A DNA stretch of 64,000 nt. It comes from Methylocapsa aurea. Lineage in GTDB: Bacteria > Pseudomonadota > Alphaproteobacteria > Rhizobiales > Beijerinckiaceae. The stretch covers positions 1 through 64,000 of the forward strand of contig NZ_JQKO01000011.1 in NCBI RefSeq assembly GCF_000746085.1, read 5' to 3'. Every line of letters starts with the position of its first letter. The first letter of the stretch is position 1. A program made the position numbers and the translations under genes. Below the pieces are notes generated by a model that saw only the letters and a list, made by a program, of their open reading frames with translations, did not search any database and was not told where the DNA came from. Of this stretch, positions 8,397 through 17,141 are shown piece after piece.

Positions 8397-8808
8397 AAGG
8401 GGATCAAATGCGGGAAGCCAGCGTTAGAGCTACTTCCCTAGCTAGGGTCTGATGATGTAAAATTTGAAATGGGCGAGCGGATTCGCTTCCTTTAAGCCAA
8501 CCTTGGCAAGCCGTCGTAATGTCTCGGCTCGGCAGCTAAAATTTACCGTATTATTAATTGCCGTACCAATTGCACATTTAATACGGCGGCAAACAACCAA
8601 GCGATTGAAACATTTGGCGCCCCAGCGTAGATGAAACCGATAACTATGTCTCCGCTGGGGCGCTATGATATTCTGACCTTCGGCCTGCAATTGTCACCGA
8701 TAGCGTCCGAGGCTCGCTGCGGCCACTACGACGGATTGAAGATCGCTTCGTCGACATGACCGCGGCCGGCAGTTCGAGACGATGTAACGATGCGGGAGCT
8801 AGCGGACC
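8397..8808. other. Intergenic stretch without a recognised gene
   Basis: About 410 bp between divergent genes. It is AT-richer in 8450-8650. I see no open frame with a ribosome site, no terminator and no copy of the window's repeat families. Confidence 0.4.
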
Positions 8809-10197
8809 ATGGTCAGAATCGTTCTTGCAGCAATGACCCTGCTGATGGCGAACGCTGCCATCGCACAGGAACCTTCCCCTGCAGAGGCCCGCGCCATCGC
8901 GAAGGAAGCCACCATTTACGGCCTCCCGCTCGTGGACAACTATCGTGTCCAGTACTCGTATTTTGTCGACCGGAACAATCCGGACTTCAAGGCGCCATGG
9001 AACACCGTCAACAACGTTGGGCGGGTGTTCACGCCGGCCGACAAGGCAATTCAGACGCCCAATTCGGATACGCCATATTCGCAGCTCGGGGCTGATTTGC
9101 GCGCCGAGCCGCTCGTGATTAGCGTGCCCGAAGTCGAGACAGCGCGATACTACTCGCTGCAATTCGTCGACATGTACACGTTCAACTTTGCCTATGTCGG
9201 CAGCCGTGCCACAGGCAACGGCGCTGCAAACTTCCTGCTGGCCGGTCCTCGCTGGAATGGCGAGGAACCGGAAGGCATCAAGGCCGTCATCCGGTCGGAA
9301 ACGGACTTCGACTTCGTGCAGTATCGGACGCAGCTTTTCGATGCCGGCGATATCGACAACGTCAAGAAGGTTCAGGCGGGGTACAAAGTCCAGCCGCTGT
9401 CGCAGTTCCTTGGGCAGCCGGCCCCTGCCGCGCCGCTCCCCATCGAGTTCATCAAGCCTCTGTCGCCGGAGCAGCAGCGCACGTCGCCGGAGTTTTTCAA
9501 CATCCTGAATTTCGTTCTTCAGTTCTGTCCTACTCACCCGTCCGAAACCGGGCTGATGGTGCGCTTTGCAAGGCTCGGCATTGGCGCCGGCAAGAAGTTC
9601 GATTTCAACGCCATGTCGCCTGATCTGCAGAAGGCAGTCCAGGAGGGCATGGCCGAAGCTTGGAAAGAATTTGCGGAGTTCAAGGCGACACAGATCGACA
9701 CGGGCAAGCGACCCGCCAGTGAGGGCTTTGGCGCCCGCGAGTTCATGAAGAACGACTACATGGCCCGCAAGGCGGCCGCTGCGCTGGGCATATATGGCAA
9801 CTCGAAAGAGGAAGCCCTCTATCCGGCCTACTTCATCGATGCTGGCGCCGAGAAGCTCGAGGGCGCCCACAGCTACAGGTTGAGCTTCACACTGGATCAG
9901 CTGCCGCCGGTCAACTCGTTCTGGTCGCTTACCGTCTACGATCTGCCGGCGAGTCTGCTTTACGACAATGCCATCGATCGCTATCTGATCAATTCGCCGA
10001 TGCTGCCGGGACTGAAGCGGGACGCCGACGGCAAGATTACGCTCTATCTCCAGCATGAATCCCCGGGGAAAGACCTGGAGGCGAACTGGCTGCCGATCCC
10101 GGCTGGCCCGTTCTGGGCGACGCTAAGGCTTTATTGGCCGAAGCCTGAAGCACTGGATGGGCGATGGACACAGCCGCCGCTCGAACGCGTGAAATAA
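8809..10197 (+). CDS. Exported DUF1254/DUF1214 domain protein
   Basis: The 462-residue protein has a cleavable Sec signal (VLAAMTLLMANAAIAQ), then a DUF1254 domain (from about YGLPLVDNYRVQYSYF to the QFVDMYTFNFAYVGSR motif) and a C-terminal DUF1214 domain (SFTLDQLPPVNSFWSLTVYD and the final RLYWPKPEALDG). These paired domains form periplasmic proteins that are widespread in soil proteobacteria; their chemical role is not established. The start ATG follows GGGAG. The next gene, 16 bp downstream, belongs to the same family, so the two are probably co-transcribed and may act together or be a diverged duplication. Confidence 0.9.
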   Translation: MVRIVLAAMTLLMANAAIAQEPSPAEARAIAKEATIYGLPLVDNYRVQYSYFVDRNNPDFKAPWNTVNNVGRVFTPADKAIQTPNSDTPYSQLGADLRAEPLVISVPEVETARYYSLQFVDMYTFNFAYVGSRATGNGAANFLLAGPRWNGEEPEGIKAVIRSETDFDFVQYRTQLFDAGDIDNVKKVQAGYKVQPLSQFLGQPAPAAPLPIEFIKPLSPEQQRTSPEFFNILNFVLQFCPTHPSETGLMVRFARLGIGAGKKFDFNAMSPDLQKAVQEGMAEAWKEFAEFKATQIDTGKRPASEGFGAREFMKNDYMARKAAAALGIYGNSKEEALYPAYFIDAGAEKLEGAHSYRLSFTLDQLPPVNSFWSLTVYDLPASLLYDNAIDRYLINSPMLPGLKRDADGKITLYLQHESPGKDLEANWLPIPAGPFWATLRLYWPKPEALDGRWTQPPLERVK

Positions 10198-10213
10198 TTC
10201 CCGAGAGGAACCC

Positions 10214-11248
10214 ATGATGCGAGCCTCCCAGATCCCGCTGCTGCTGCTGATTTCGGCCGCGATGATCATCGGCGCCATTGCCCCGGCGCCGGCGCAGGAC
10301 AACACCAATGTCGTGACGCAGGCGAACTATTGCCGTGCCGAGACGGACCGCGCCTTTGCCGGCGGCCTCACACTGTCCGGCGGCGTGAACAAGTGGTTCC
10401 ACTACCGTGCGGTCACACCGCTCGACAAGCAGAACGTTATCCGAATGAACAAGGATACGCTCTATTCGTCGGCTCTGGTGGACACATCGAAGGGGGCAAC
10501 ATTGACCGTTCCGGAGATACCGGACGGCCGGTACTTTTCCGTGCTCATGGTCGACAACGATCACTATGCGCCCGGTGTGATCTACACATCCGGCGTCCAC
10601 CAGCTCCCGCGGGATACCAAATATCTCGGCCTCATCCTGCGCATCCATTTGCGCAACCCAGACGATCCCGCAGACATCGCGTTTGTGAACAAGCTGCAGG
10701 ATCAGTTCGTCATCAATGCCGCCAGTGCCGATCCCTTTCCGGAGCCGAAATGGAACAAGGCATCGCTGGCTGAGCGCACCGCCGCATACAACGCGGAGCT
10801 CGCCAAGTACGACAAGTATCCCGACGAGTGGATGGGGCCGCGCGGCGTCGCGAACGACAAGACCCGCCATCTTGCCTGCGCCGGAGCGTGGGGCCTGTTT
10901 CCCAACAAGGACGCCGTCTACATCAACTACAATGGTGGGCTTCCGGCTGATAAGTGCCACGCCGCCACCTACACGGTGCCGAGAAATCAGGGCTTCTGGT
11001 CCATCACGGTCTACGGATCGGACGGCTATATGAAGAGCGCGAACAGCGTGCTCAATCAGTTCAACACCAGGCTCAATCCGGACGGGACGTTCACGGCTTT
11101 TTTCGGCAGCGCCAAAGCATGCGGCGACGTACCAAACCGCCTGGATGTGACGGAAGGCTGGAACTTCCTGATGCGCGTCTATCGCCCCGGCGAATCCGTG
11201 TTGAACGGCGGTTATAGGCTGCCAGACGCGGTAGCCAAGGCTCCATGA
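10214..11248 (+). CDS. Exported DUF1254/DUF1214 domain protein, shorter paralogue
   Basis: This 344-residue protein has a signal peptide (LLLLISAAMIIGAIAPAPAQ) followed by a compact arrangement: a DUF1254-like part with AVTPLDKQNVIRMNKDTLYS and VDNDHYAPGVIY, a linker with the charged TRHLACAGAWGLFPNKDAVY segment, and a DUF1214 end with GFWSITVYGSDGYM and the RVYRPGESVLNGGY terminus. A GAGGAAC ribosome site precedes the ATG. It follows its larger relative by 16 bp. The pair shows the domains in one operon at two lengths. Function unknown. Confidence 0.88.
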   Translation: MMRASQIPLLLLISAAMIIGAIAPAPAQDNTNVVTQANYCRAETDRAFAGGLTLSGGVNKWFHYRAVTPLDKQNVIRMNKDTLYSSALVDTSKGATLTVPEIPDGRYFSVLMVDNDHYAPGVIYTSGVHQLPRDTKYLGLILRIHLRNPDDPADIAFVNKLQDQFVINAASADPFPEPKWNKASLAERTAAYNAELAKYDKYPDEWMGPRGVANDKTRHLACAGAWGLFPNKDAVYINYNGGLPADKCHAATYTVPRNQGFWSITVYGSDGYMKSANSVLNQFNTRLNPDGTFTAFFGSAKACGDVPNRLDVTEGWNFLMRVYRPGESVLNGGYRLPDAVAKAP

Positions 11249-11343
11249 CATTCGGCACTGCAGAAAAAGCACCTCTGCCTTTGGCAGTGCATCGCAAGAT
11301 GCTCTGCCTCTCGATAGTGCTCCAGCGAGCTCCGGCGGAGAAT

Positions 11344-11420
11344 TGGCGCGCCCGAAGAGATTCGAACTCCTGACCCCTAGATTCGTAGTCTAGTGCTCTA
11401 TCCAGCTGAGCTACGGGCGC
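11344..11420 (-). tRNA. tRNA-Arg (anticodon ACG)
   Basis: The leftward strand folds into a full cloverleaf: acceptor GCGCCCG/CGGGCGC with discriminator G and encoded CCA, D arm GCTCAGCTGGATAGAGC, anticodon stem CTAGA/TCTAG with loop CTACGAA (anticodon ACG), and T arm with GTTCGAAC. The 77 nt include CCA. It decodes CGN arginine codons, with A34 normally converted to inosine by TadA. Confidence 0.97.
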
Positions 11421-11557
11421 CTGCCGTGTCGGCCTTTGCGCGTCGCGTCGTCGGCCGGGCCGCACGAGACATGACCGCAATGGCCGGGGCGAGACTTAAC
11501 GGCTCTCAATCGTCATGGCAATAGAGCATTTTCCACATACGCTAAGTCCCTTCGCCG

Positions 11558-13048
11558 TCACGCGCCGCCATTCGCCTCGCGCAGGGGCAGCGTCACGCGG
11601 AACTTCGCCCCGGGTCTCTCGTCCTCGTCCTTGGCGACAAGCATGATGCTTCCGCCATGCGCGCGAACAAGGTCGGCGGCGATGACGAGGCCAAGGCCCG
11701 AGCCGCCGGCGCGGCTCGACGTGAAAAACGCTTCGAACAGCTTCGACCTCGCGGCGGGCGGAACCCCTGGGCCAGTATCGGCGACTTCGATCACGGCGGC
11801 GGCTTCATCGAGAGAGGCCGTGATGCGGACCTCCGCCGGCCAGCCGGTCGTTGCGCCAGCGCTTTGCATCGCTTCGACCCCGTTGCGGATGAGGTTCATG
11901 AGGATGCGAAAAATCTGTTCGGCGTCGGCGACGATTTCAAACGCCTCGGGAACTTCATTCACAATCTCGACCCGGATGCCGGTGTCGAGGCCGATGGTCT
12001 CAACCGCCTCGTCGACAAGAGGGCGCAAGGCGAAGCGGCCCAGTTTCGGCGGCTCGTCGATGGCGCGCCCATAGGTAAGGGTCGCTTGGCAGAAGCGGAT
12101 CGCGCGATCGAGCGTGGCGACGAGCTTGGGCGCGAGACGCTGGGCGAGCGGATCGGTCACGTTGACGAGGCGGTCAGACAAAAGCTGCGCCGCGGACAGC
12201 ATATTGCGCATGTCGTGATTGATCTTGGCCACCGCCAGCCCGAGCGCGGCGAGATGCTTTTTCTGGTTCAATTCGCGCGCGAGGGCGTTTTGCATGATCG
12301 CCAGCGCCGCTTCGGCATGGCCGATCTCGTGATTGGCGCCGGAGGGAGCGATGACGCCGGAGGCGTTCGCCGGGTCCGCTCCGAACGCCATCAGACTGGT
12401 GGTGAGCCGCCGCACCGGGCGAAGCACCATGATATGGATCGCGACCGTCGCAAGGCTCGCCACGATCGCTGACATGACAAGCGTAAACACGAGGAGCCGA
12501 ACCGAATAGCCGCGCATCGCTCTTTTGAGCGGCGCCTCGTCCATGGTGATGGCGATGGCCTCGCCGCCCATCGGCGCATCGCCAACGATTGTGAGAACGC
12601 GTCCTTTCGGGGCGGCGAGGGTCCGGATGGCGCCGGCGAGCGAGGCCAGGAAACTCGGTTGGCGCAGATCATAGACTTCGTCAACGGCGGGCGGCAGTTC
12701 GGAGGCGGCGAGTATCCGCTTCGTCCCGCGCTTGCTGAGCACGATGATCCTTGCGCCGACGCTATCCAGCAATTGGCGCGATAAGGACTCCGGCGCCATG
12801 GCGCGCGGGGCGGCCTCCAGCACGAGCGCGGCAGTATAGCCAGCGCTGAGCCGGTTCAGCAGCCAATTGTCGCGGTAACCGGCAATGGCGGGGATATAAA
12901 TCATGGTCGCGGCGACCATGACGAAGGTCGTGACGAGGACAAGCACCCGAGTCGCCAAGCCAAAAAAGATCGGGCGGCGACATTTTGCCGCAACAGCCGC
13001 GCCCCCTGCGGCGAGGCGATCACCCGGAGGAATGACGAGATCGCTCAT
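11558..13048 (-). CDS. Membrane sensor histidine kinase
   Basis: This 496-residue kinase has a TM helix near residues 30-55, a periplasmic sensor of about 130 residues, a second TM near 185-205, a HAMP linker (LRPVRRLTTSLMAF), a phosphoacceptor region with His278 in AKINHDMRNMLSAAQ, and an HATPase domain with NLIRNGVEAM (N box), DTGPGVP (G1) and GSGLGLVIA (G2). It autophosphorylates and should pass phosphate to a response regulator, but none is encoded beside it. AAGGGG lies 7 nt before the ATG. It follows the flavoprotein gene by 9 bp and is surely co-transcribed with it, which hints that the two share a redox or metabolic signal. Confidence 0.9.
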   Translation of the reverse strand: MSDLVIPPGDRLAAGGAAVAAKCRRPIFFGLATRVLVLVTTFVMVAATMIYIPAIAGYRDNWLLNRLSAGYTAALVLEAAPRAMAPESLSRQLLDSVGARIIVLSKRGTKRILAASELPPAVDEVYDLRQPSFLASLAGAIRTLAAPKGRVLTIVGDAPMGGEAIAITMDEAPLKRAMRGYSVRLLVFTLVMSAIVASLATVAIHIMVLRPVRRLTTSLMAFGADPANASGVIAPSGANHEIGHAEAALAIMQNALARELNQKKHLAALGLAVAKINHDMRNMLSAAQLLSDRLVNVTDPLAQRLAPKLVATLDRAIRFCQATLTYGRAIDEPPKLGRFALRPLVDEAVETIGLDTGIRVEIVNEVPEAFEIVADAEQIFRILMNLIRNGVEAMQSAGATTGWPAEVRITASLDEAAAVIEVADTGPGVPPAARSKLFEAFFTSSRAGGSGLGLVIAADLVRAHGGSIMLVAKDEDERPGAKFRVTLPLREANGGA

Positions 13049-13057
13049 GGCCGCCCC

Positions 13058-14515
13058 TTAATCGAGCCTATGCCAAAGACCGGGAACAAACCGCGTCCAT
13101 GCCGCGCCGACGGAAGGCCAAGACGCCATGGCGGCCCGCCGCGCCGCCTCGGAAAGCGTCGGATAGGGAACCATGATCGAGGCAAGATCGGCGGCGCTCA
13201 TGCCTTTCGATATGGCGAGCGTGCAGAGATTGATCAACTCCCCCGCCGCCGGTCCGACAATTCCGGCGCCAAGAATTCTTCCGCGGGCGGAGGTGACAAG
13301 CTTGACGTGTCCGTCTGGCCTCGCCTCAATTCGGGCCCGGTCGGTCTCGGCGAAAGGCCAGCGCAGCACGTGGATCTTCAAGCGCCGCTCCCGCGCTTCG
13401 GCCTCGGAAAGGCCGGCGACGGCGATTTCGGGATCAACCGCAAAGACCTTGGCGATCGCCCCCGGCCATATTCGCCCGGCCAGCAGGCCGAGCAGGGGCG
13501 CAAGCGGACCGCGCCGAATTTGGCGAAGCGCGAGACTTGCCTGATGTTCGGCGGTCCCGGCTGGCGCCGCGCCGCGCGCAACTGCGCCAATCGCGTAAAT
13601 TCGCCGATTGCTCGTGCGCAAAGTCCGGCTGACCGCAATTCCTGCGGCGTCGTAGCGCACGCGCGCGGCTTTGAGGCCCAGCCCCTCGACGTGAGGGGCG
13701 CCCTCGGCGGCGATGAGCAGATGCGACCCTTCGATCGTCTTTGTCTCCGTTTGCGGCTTGGGCGCCGCCCGTGCGATGACCGCGCAAAGGCCCTCGCCCT
13801 GCGGCTCGACCTTCAAAATCCTCACATGCTCGTGAATGGCGATCCCCTCGCGGGCGAACTCGGTTCGAACCGGCGCGACCAGTTCGTCATCCTCGCCCGC
13901 AAAAATCTTTTCTGGCGCCAGGATGACGACTTCGCTGCCGAGACGGCGCAACCCTTGCGCGAGGGCGAGCCCGTGCGGATCCGCGCCGGCCACGATGAGC
14001 CGTCGCGGCGGGCTCTCCAAGGCGCAGGCCGAACCGTAGCTAAGGGGCCGGATCAGGTCGAGGCCGGGAATCGCCAAGGGTTTCGCTGGCGCTCCGGTCG
14101 CGATGACGAAATGGCGCGCCTTGATCGTCGCGCCGCCAGCGGCCAGCGTATCGGCGCGCGTGAACCGTCCCGACGCGCGAATGACGGTCACATTGAGGGC
14201 TTCGAGGCGCTCCTGCGCATAATTGGGGGCGAGCGCCGCGACGGTCGCGCCGACATGCGCGCGCACGCCCGCATAATCAAGGCTGGCCTCTTGAATTTCG
14301 ATGCCGAAATCCTGGGCGGCGCGCAAACTCGCGGCAAAGCGGCTCGCGGCGAGCAATGCGTGGCTGGGAATGGCATGGGCGAGCCGGTCGCCGCCGATGG
14401 CGCCTTTTTCGACCAGCACGACGGAAAGGCCGAACGCGGCTGCGCCTTCCGCAAGCGACAGGCCCCCCGCCCCGCCTCCGACGATGCAAATGTCCGGCGC
14501 TAAAATCTCGCTCAT
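13058..14515 (-). CDS. Dihydrolipoamide dehydrogenase-like flavoprotein lacking the redox disulfide
   Basis: The fold is that of class I pyridine-nucleotide disulfide oxidoreductases: an FAD motif at residues 11-18 (IVGGGAGG), VIATGAPAKPLAIPG, an NAD(P) site near LIVAGADPHGLALAQGL, an FAD-phosphate motif (RIYAIGAVA) and a dimerisation domain. The active-site segment that normally reads GGTCLNVGCIPSK is GGDRLAHAIPSH at residues 41-52, one residue shorter and without either cysteine. The C-terminal HPTxxE is YPTLSE (Tyr451 for His). It therefore cannot do disulfide chemistry but can still bind FAD and perhaps NAD(P)H. The start ATG at 14515 has AGAGGC upstream; 14557 is an in-frame alternative. 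Gene neighbour: the kinase 9 bp downstream. Confidence 0.85.
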   Translation of the reverse strand: MSEILAPDICIVGGGAGGLSLAEGAAAFGLSVVLVEKGAIGGDRLAHAIPSHALLAASRFAASLRAAQDFGIEIQEASLDYAGVRAHVGATVAALAPNYAQERLEALNVTVIRASGRFTRADTLAAGGATIKARHFVIATGAPAKPLAIPGLDLIRPLSYGSACALESPPRRLIVAGADPHGLALAQGLRRLGSEVVILAPEKIFAGEDDELVAPVRTEFAREGIAIHEHVRILKVEPQGEGLCAVIARAAPKPQTETKTIEGSHLLIAAEGAPHVEGLGLKAARVRYDAAGIAVSRTLRTSNRRIYAIGAVARGAAPAGTAEHQASLALRQIRRGPLAPLLGLLAGRIWPGAIAKVFAVDPEIAVAGLSEAEARERRLKIHVLRWPFAETDRARIEARPDGHVKLVTSARGRILGAGIVGPAAGELINLCTLAISKGMSAADLASIMVPYPTLSEAARRAAMASWPSVGAAWTRFVPGLWHRLD

Positions 14516-14915
14516 GCCGAGGCCTCTTTTTTGAATCTCTGGGAGATGAGGCGTCATTTCGAAATGCCGTTCCGGTTTGGGGCGGAAAATGACGCAGAAT
14601 CAAAAAAATCTAATCAGGATGGCGGCGGCTTGCCAACGCAATCCTGCTGAGTTTTCCTCGCCCGCCTGTGCCGGATGACACATTCCGAAAAGAAAGCAGG
14701 AAAAGCATATCGGGATCTGTCGGCGGAATCGACGCCGGAGGGTCTGCGACAGCTTAATGACAGTCTGGCGACGCCGCCAAGAAAGGATCGCGCTGAGGCG
14801 AGAAAGAGAAGCGGCATCCTTGGGCCAACAGAACCCAGAGTTGCTTCAAGCCTCGCTCCAAGCATGCTAAGGCTGCGCGCGTTGGTCGGGGTCGCCCGTC
14901 TTCTGGGGGTTAGAG
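14516..14915. other. Intergenic stretch, nothing recognised
   Basis: The 400 bp separate divergently read genes and should carry both promoters. A frame exists on the + strand from 14675 but reads as shadow sequence with no ribosome site or family resemblance. Confidence 0.35.
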
Positions 14916-16238
14916 ATGCATATTACAATGGTTGGTTCAGGCTACGTGGGACTTGTTTCGGGGGCCTGTCTCGCCGATTTCGGGCATACCGTCATCTGTA
15001 TCGACACGGACGCGCAGAAAATCGAGGCGTTGAAAGCCGGGAAAATGCCGATTTTCGAACCTGGTCTGCAAGATCTCGTCGCCAATAACGTCCGTCACGG
15101 GCGGCTATCGTTCTCGACCGATCTGGTCACGGCGGTGCGGGACGCCCAGGCTGTCTTCATCGCGGTCGGCACGCCGTCGCGTCGCGGCGATGGCCACGCG
15201 GATCTTTCCTTTGTTTATCAGGCGGCGCGCGCGATCGCGGCCGGCCTCGATGGTTTCACGGTCGTCGTCACCAAGTCCACGGTTCCGGTCGGCACCGGCG
15301 ACGAGGTCGAGCGAATCATTCGCGAAACCCGCCCTGACGCCGATTTCGCTGTTGTCTCCAATCCGGAGTTCCTCCGCGAAGGCGCGGCGATCGACGATTT
15401 CAAGCGGCCGGATCGCATCGTGCTGGGCGTCGAAGACAAGCGCGCCGAAGCCGTGATGTCGGAAATCTACCGGCCGCTTTATCTCAATCAAGCGCCCTTC
15501 GTCTTCACCAGCCGCCGCACCTCGGAACTGACGAAATACGCGGCCAACGCATTCCTTGCGACCAAGATCACCTTCATCAATGAGATCGCCGATCTTTGCG
15601 AGCAGGTTGGCGCCAATGTGCAGGATGTCGCGCGCGGCATCGGCCTCGACAAGCGAATCGGCTCCAAATTCCTGCACGCGGGACCAGGTTATGGCGGCTC
15701 CTGCTTTCCAAAGGACACGCAGGCGCTGATCAAGACGGCGCAGGATTTCGGCGCGCCGATCCGGATCGTGGAAACGGTTTCGGCGGTCAATGACCAGCGC
15801 AAACGCGCCATGGCGCGCAAGGTCTTCGCGGCCTGCGGCGGATCGGTGCGCGGCAAGACGATCGCCGTTCTTGGCCTGACTTTTAAGCCAAATACCGACG
15901 ATATGCGCGATTCCCCCGCGATCTCGATCATTACCGCGCTTCAAGATGGCGGCGCGCGCATCAACGCCTTCGATCCCGAGGGCATGGACCAGGCCCGCCT
16001 CGTGCTCGACGATCTCACGTTCTTTTACGATCCCTATTCCTGCTGCGACAAGGCGGACGCCTTGGTCATCGTGACCGAATGGGATGCGTTCCGGGCGCTC
16101 GATCTCGACCGCGTCAAAACGCTGCTCAAGGCGCCTATCATGGTTGATCTGCGCAATATCTACGAACCGACCGACATGGCCGGGCGCGACTTCGCCTATT
16201 CCGGCGTCGGCCGCGGCGTAGCGCCGGTCAAGAATTAG
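14916..16238 (+). CDS. ugd: UDP-glucose 6-dehydrogenase
   Basis: The enzyme oxidises UDP-glucose to UDP-glucuronate with two NAD+, supplying acidic sugar for exopolysaccharide, capsule or lipid decoration. The 440 residues show the N-terminal Rossmann motif (MVGSGYVGLVSG), the central domain, the catalytic cysteine Cys263 in GPGYGGSCFPKD, and the C-terminal nucleotide-binding motif (LGLTFKPNTDDMRDSPA). Length and motifs are standard. GGGGGTTAGAG precedes the ATG. It is monocistronic here, with no glycosyltransferases adjacent; a flippase gene lies far downstream at 45 kb. Confidence 0.96.
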   Translation: MHITMVGSGYVGLVSGACLADFGHTVICIDTDAQKIEALKAGKMPIFEPGLQDLVANNVRHGRLSFSTDLVTAVRDAQAVFIAVGTPSRRGDGHADLSFVYQAARAIAAGLDGFTVVVTKSTVPVGTGDEVERIIRETRPDADFAVVSNPEFLREGAAIDDFKRPDRIVLGVEDKRAEAVMSEIYRPLYLNQAPFVFTSRRTSELTKYAANAFLATKITFINEIADLCEQVGANVQDVARGIGLDKRIGSKFLHAGPGYGGSCFPKDTQALIKTAQDFGAPIRIVETVSAVNDQRKRAMARKVFAACGGSVRGKTIAVLGLTFKPNTDDMRDSPAISIITALQDGGARINAFDPEGMDQARLVLDDLTFFYDPYSCCDKADALVIVTEWDAFRALDLDRVKTLLKAPIMVDLRNIYEPTDMAGRDFAYSGVGRGVAPVKN

Positions 16239-16240
16239 AG

Positions 16241-16313
16241 GATGGTCCAAAAAAAAGGCGCGGACTTTTTGGATGAGATCATGCGTTGAAATAACGGGGT
16301 GGAAAGCGTGATC
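16241..16313. repeat. Dispersed repeat, ATGGTCC...CTTTTTGGAT type, copy 1
   Basis: The block ATGGTCC-(short gap)-ACTTTTTGGATGAGATCATGCG...AGCGTGATC matches the order of motifs at 61919-61999. Identity is partial. It is non-coding and lies directly after ugd. Confidence 0.5.
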
Positions 16314-16340
16314 AATTCGCCTTGAAGCAATGATGCCGAA

Positions 16341-16391
16341 TCAAAAAACCGGGGAGGACCGCGCTGGCCTTCCGGCGCAGTCCTCCCCGGG
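16341..16391 (-). terminator. Rho-independent terminator of the lipoprotein gene
   Basis: Arms CCGGGGAGGAC/GTCCTCCCCGG plus an inner GCGC/GCGC enclose a short loop. On the leftward strand the hairpin is followed by GGTTTTTTGATT. It sits about 80 nt after the stop of the leftward lipoprotein gene and could also stop rightward read-through from ugd. Confidence 0.8.
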
Positions 16392-16472
16392 CGATGGGCC
16401 GGTTCGAACTGGTCCGCGTTGCGCGCCAGGCGCGGACAGTCGACGAAGTCCGCTTCGATCACGTTTTCTGCG

Positions 16473-17054
16473 CTAACATGATCGCAGCCTGGAGATCTCT
16501 TCGGCCATCGCCGGCTCCTTGCGCAGATCGAGATCTTTCGTGACGATCACATAGCGGCCTGTCTCCGACGTCAGCAAGTAAGTCGTCGACAGGAGAGGCC
16601 CGGCCGAAAATGGCTTCTCGATGCAAAATTCTTTCGTCGCGACTCCAAGGCCCAGGGACGCGCTCTTGCCATCCTGACGATATTTGAAAAGCGTGGAACG
16701 GATGACTTCGAGCCGCCCGACATCTCCGGCCGACAGAGCGTAGACATAGGTCGAAAAGCCTGGCCGGCGGGCTTCTGGCAGCCTCGAAATATCAGCGGGG
16801 TCCCGTTTCTCGGTCAAAAGGAACGTGGTTGTCCGGTCCGGCTCGCCGCTTACCTTGACCAGCACTTCCAATTTGACTCCGCCGGGACGCGGCCTGAGCC
16901 CGTCAGGCAGGCGCAAGGCGCTGCGCAATGCTGCAAGATCGGTCGTATCGAAGTTGATTCGGCTCAACTGAACGAGCGATCCCAATGGAATCGCGCCGCA
17001 GCCGGAGAGCGCTAGGGTCGCCAGAAGAACGAGAACACGGAGGGGAAAAGCCAT
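16473..17054 (-). CDS. Predicted lipoprotein of unknown function
   Basis: The 193-residue product has a lipoprotein signal (LRVLVLLATLALSGC, acylated Cys19), then a mixed alpha/beta region without recognised motifs. Two cysteines occur late: one in ATKEFCIEKPF and the C-terminal residue itself, which could pair in the periplasm. It is read away from the DUF2975 gene and shares with it an 87-bp promoter region that contains a perfect 17-bp dyad. A good terminator follows. No function is proposed. Confidence 0.75.
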   Translation of the reverse strand: MAFPLRVLVLLATLALSGCGAIPLGSLVQLSRINFDTTDLAALRSALRLPDGLRPRPGGVKLEVLVKVSGEPDRTTTFLLTEKRDPADISRLPEARRPGFSTYVYALSAGDVGRLEVIRSTLFKYRQDGKSASLGLGVATKEFCIEKPFSAGPLLSTTYLLTSETGRYVIVTKDLDLRKEPAMAEEISRLRSC

Positions 17055-17093
17055 ATTTTCTGCTCACAGAAATTGCCTGTTTGAGTTAAAAAT

Positions 17094-17110
17094 TTATCGT
17101 GCTACGATAA
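17094..17110. promoter_or_regulatory. Perfect operator-like palindrome between divergent genes
   Basis: TTATCGT-GCT-ACGATAA is a 7-bp perfect dyad with a 3-nt centre. It is 40 bp before the leftward lipoprotein start and 32 bp before the rightward DUF2975 start, so one bound protein could control both. The helix-turn-helix protein at 17720-17965 is the obvious candidate ligand (inference). Confidence 0.6.
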
Positions 17111-17141
17111 CTTAGTCAATCAATATGAGAAGGTTTTCCCT

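Noticed and set aside
8644-10056. 470-codon open frame antisense to the DUF1254 gene
   Set aside because: The + strand frame has a signal peptide and known domains; the antisense frame has none.
11523-11534. Another copy of the TAGAGCATTTTC repeat
   Set aside because: Only the first 12 bases match; the rest of the block is absent.
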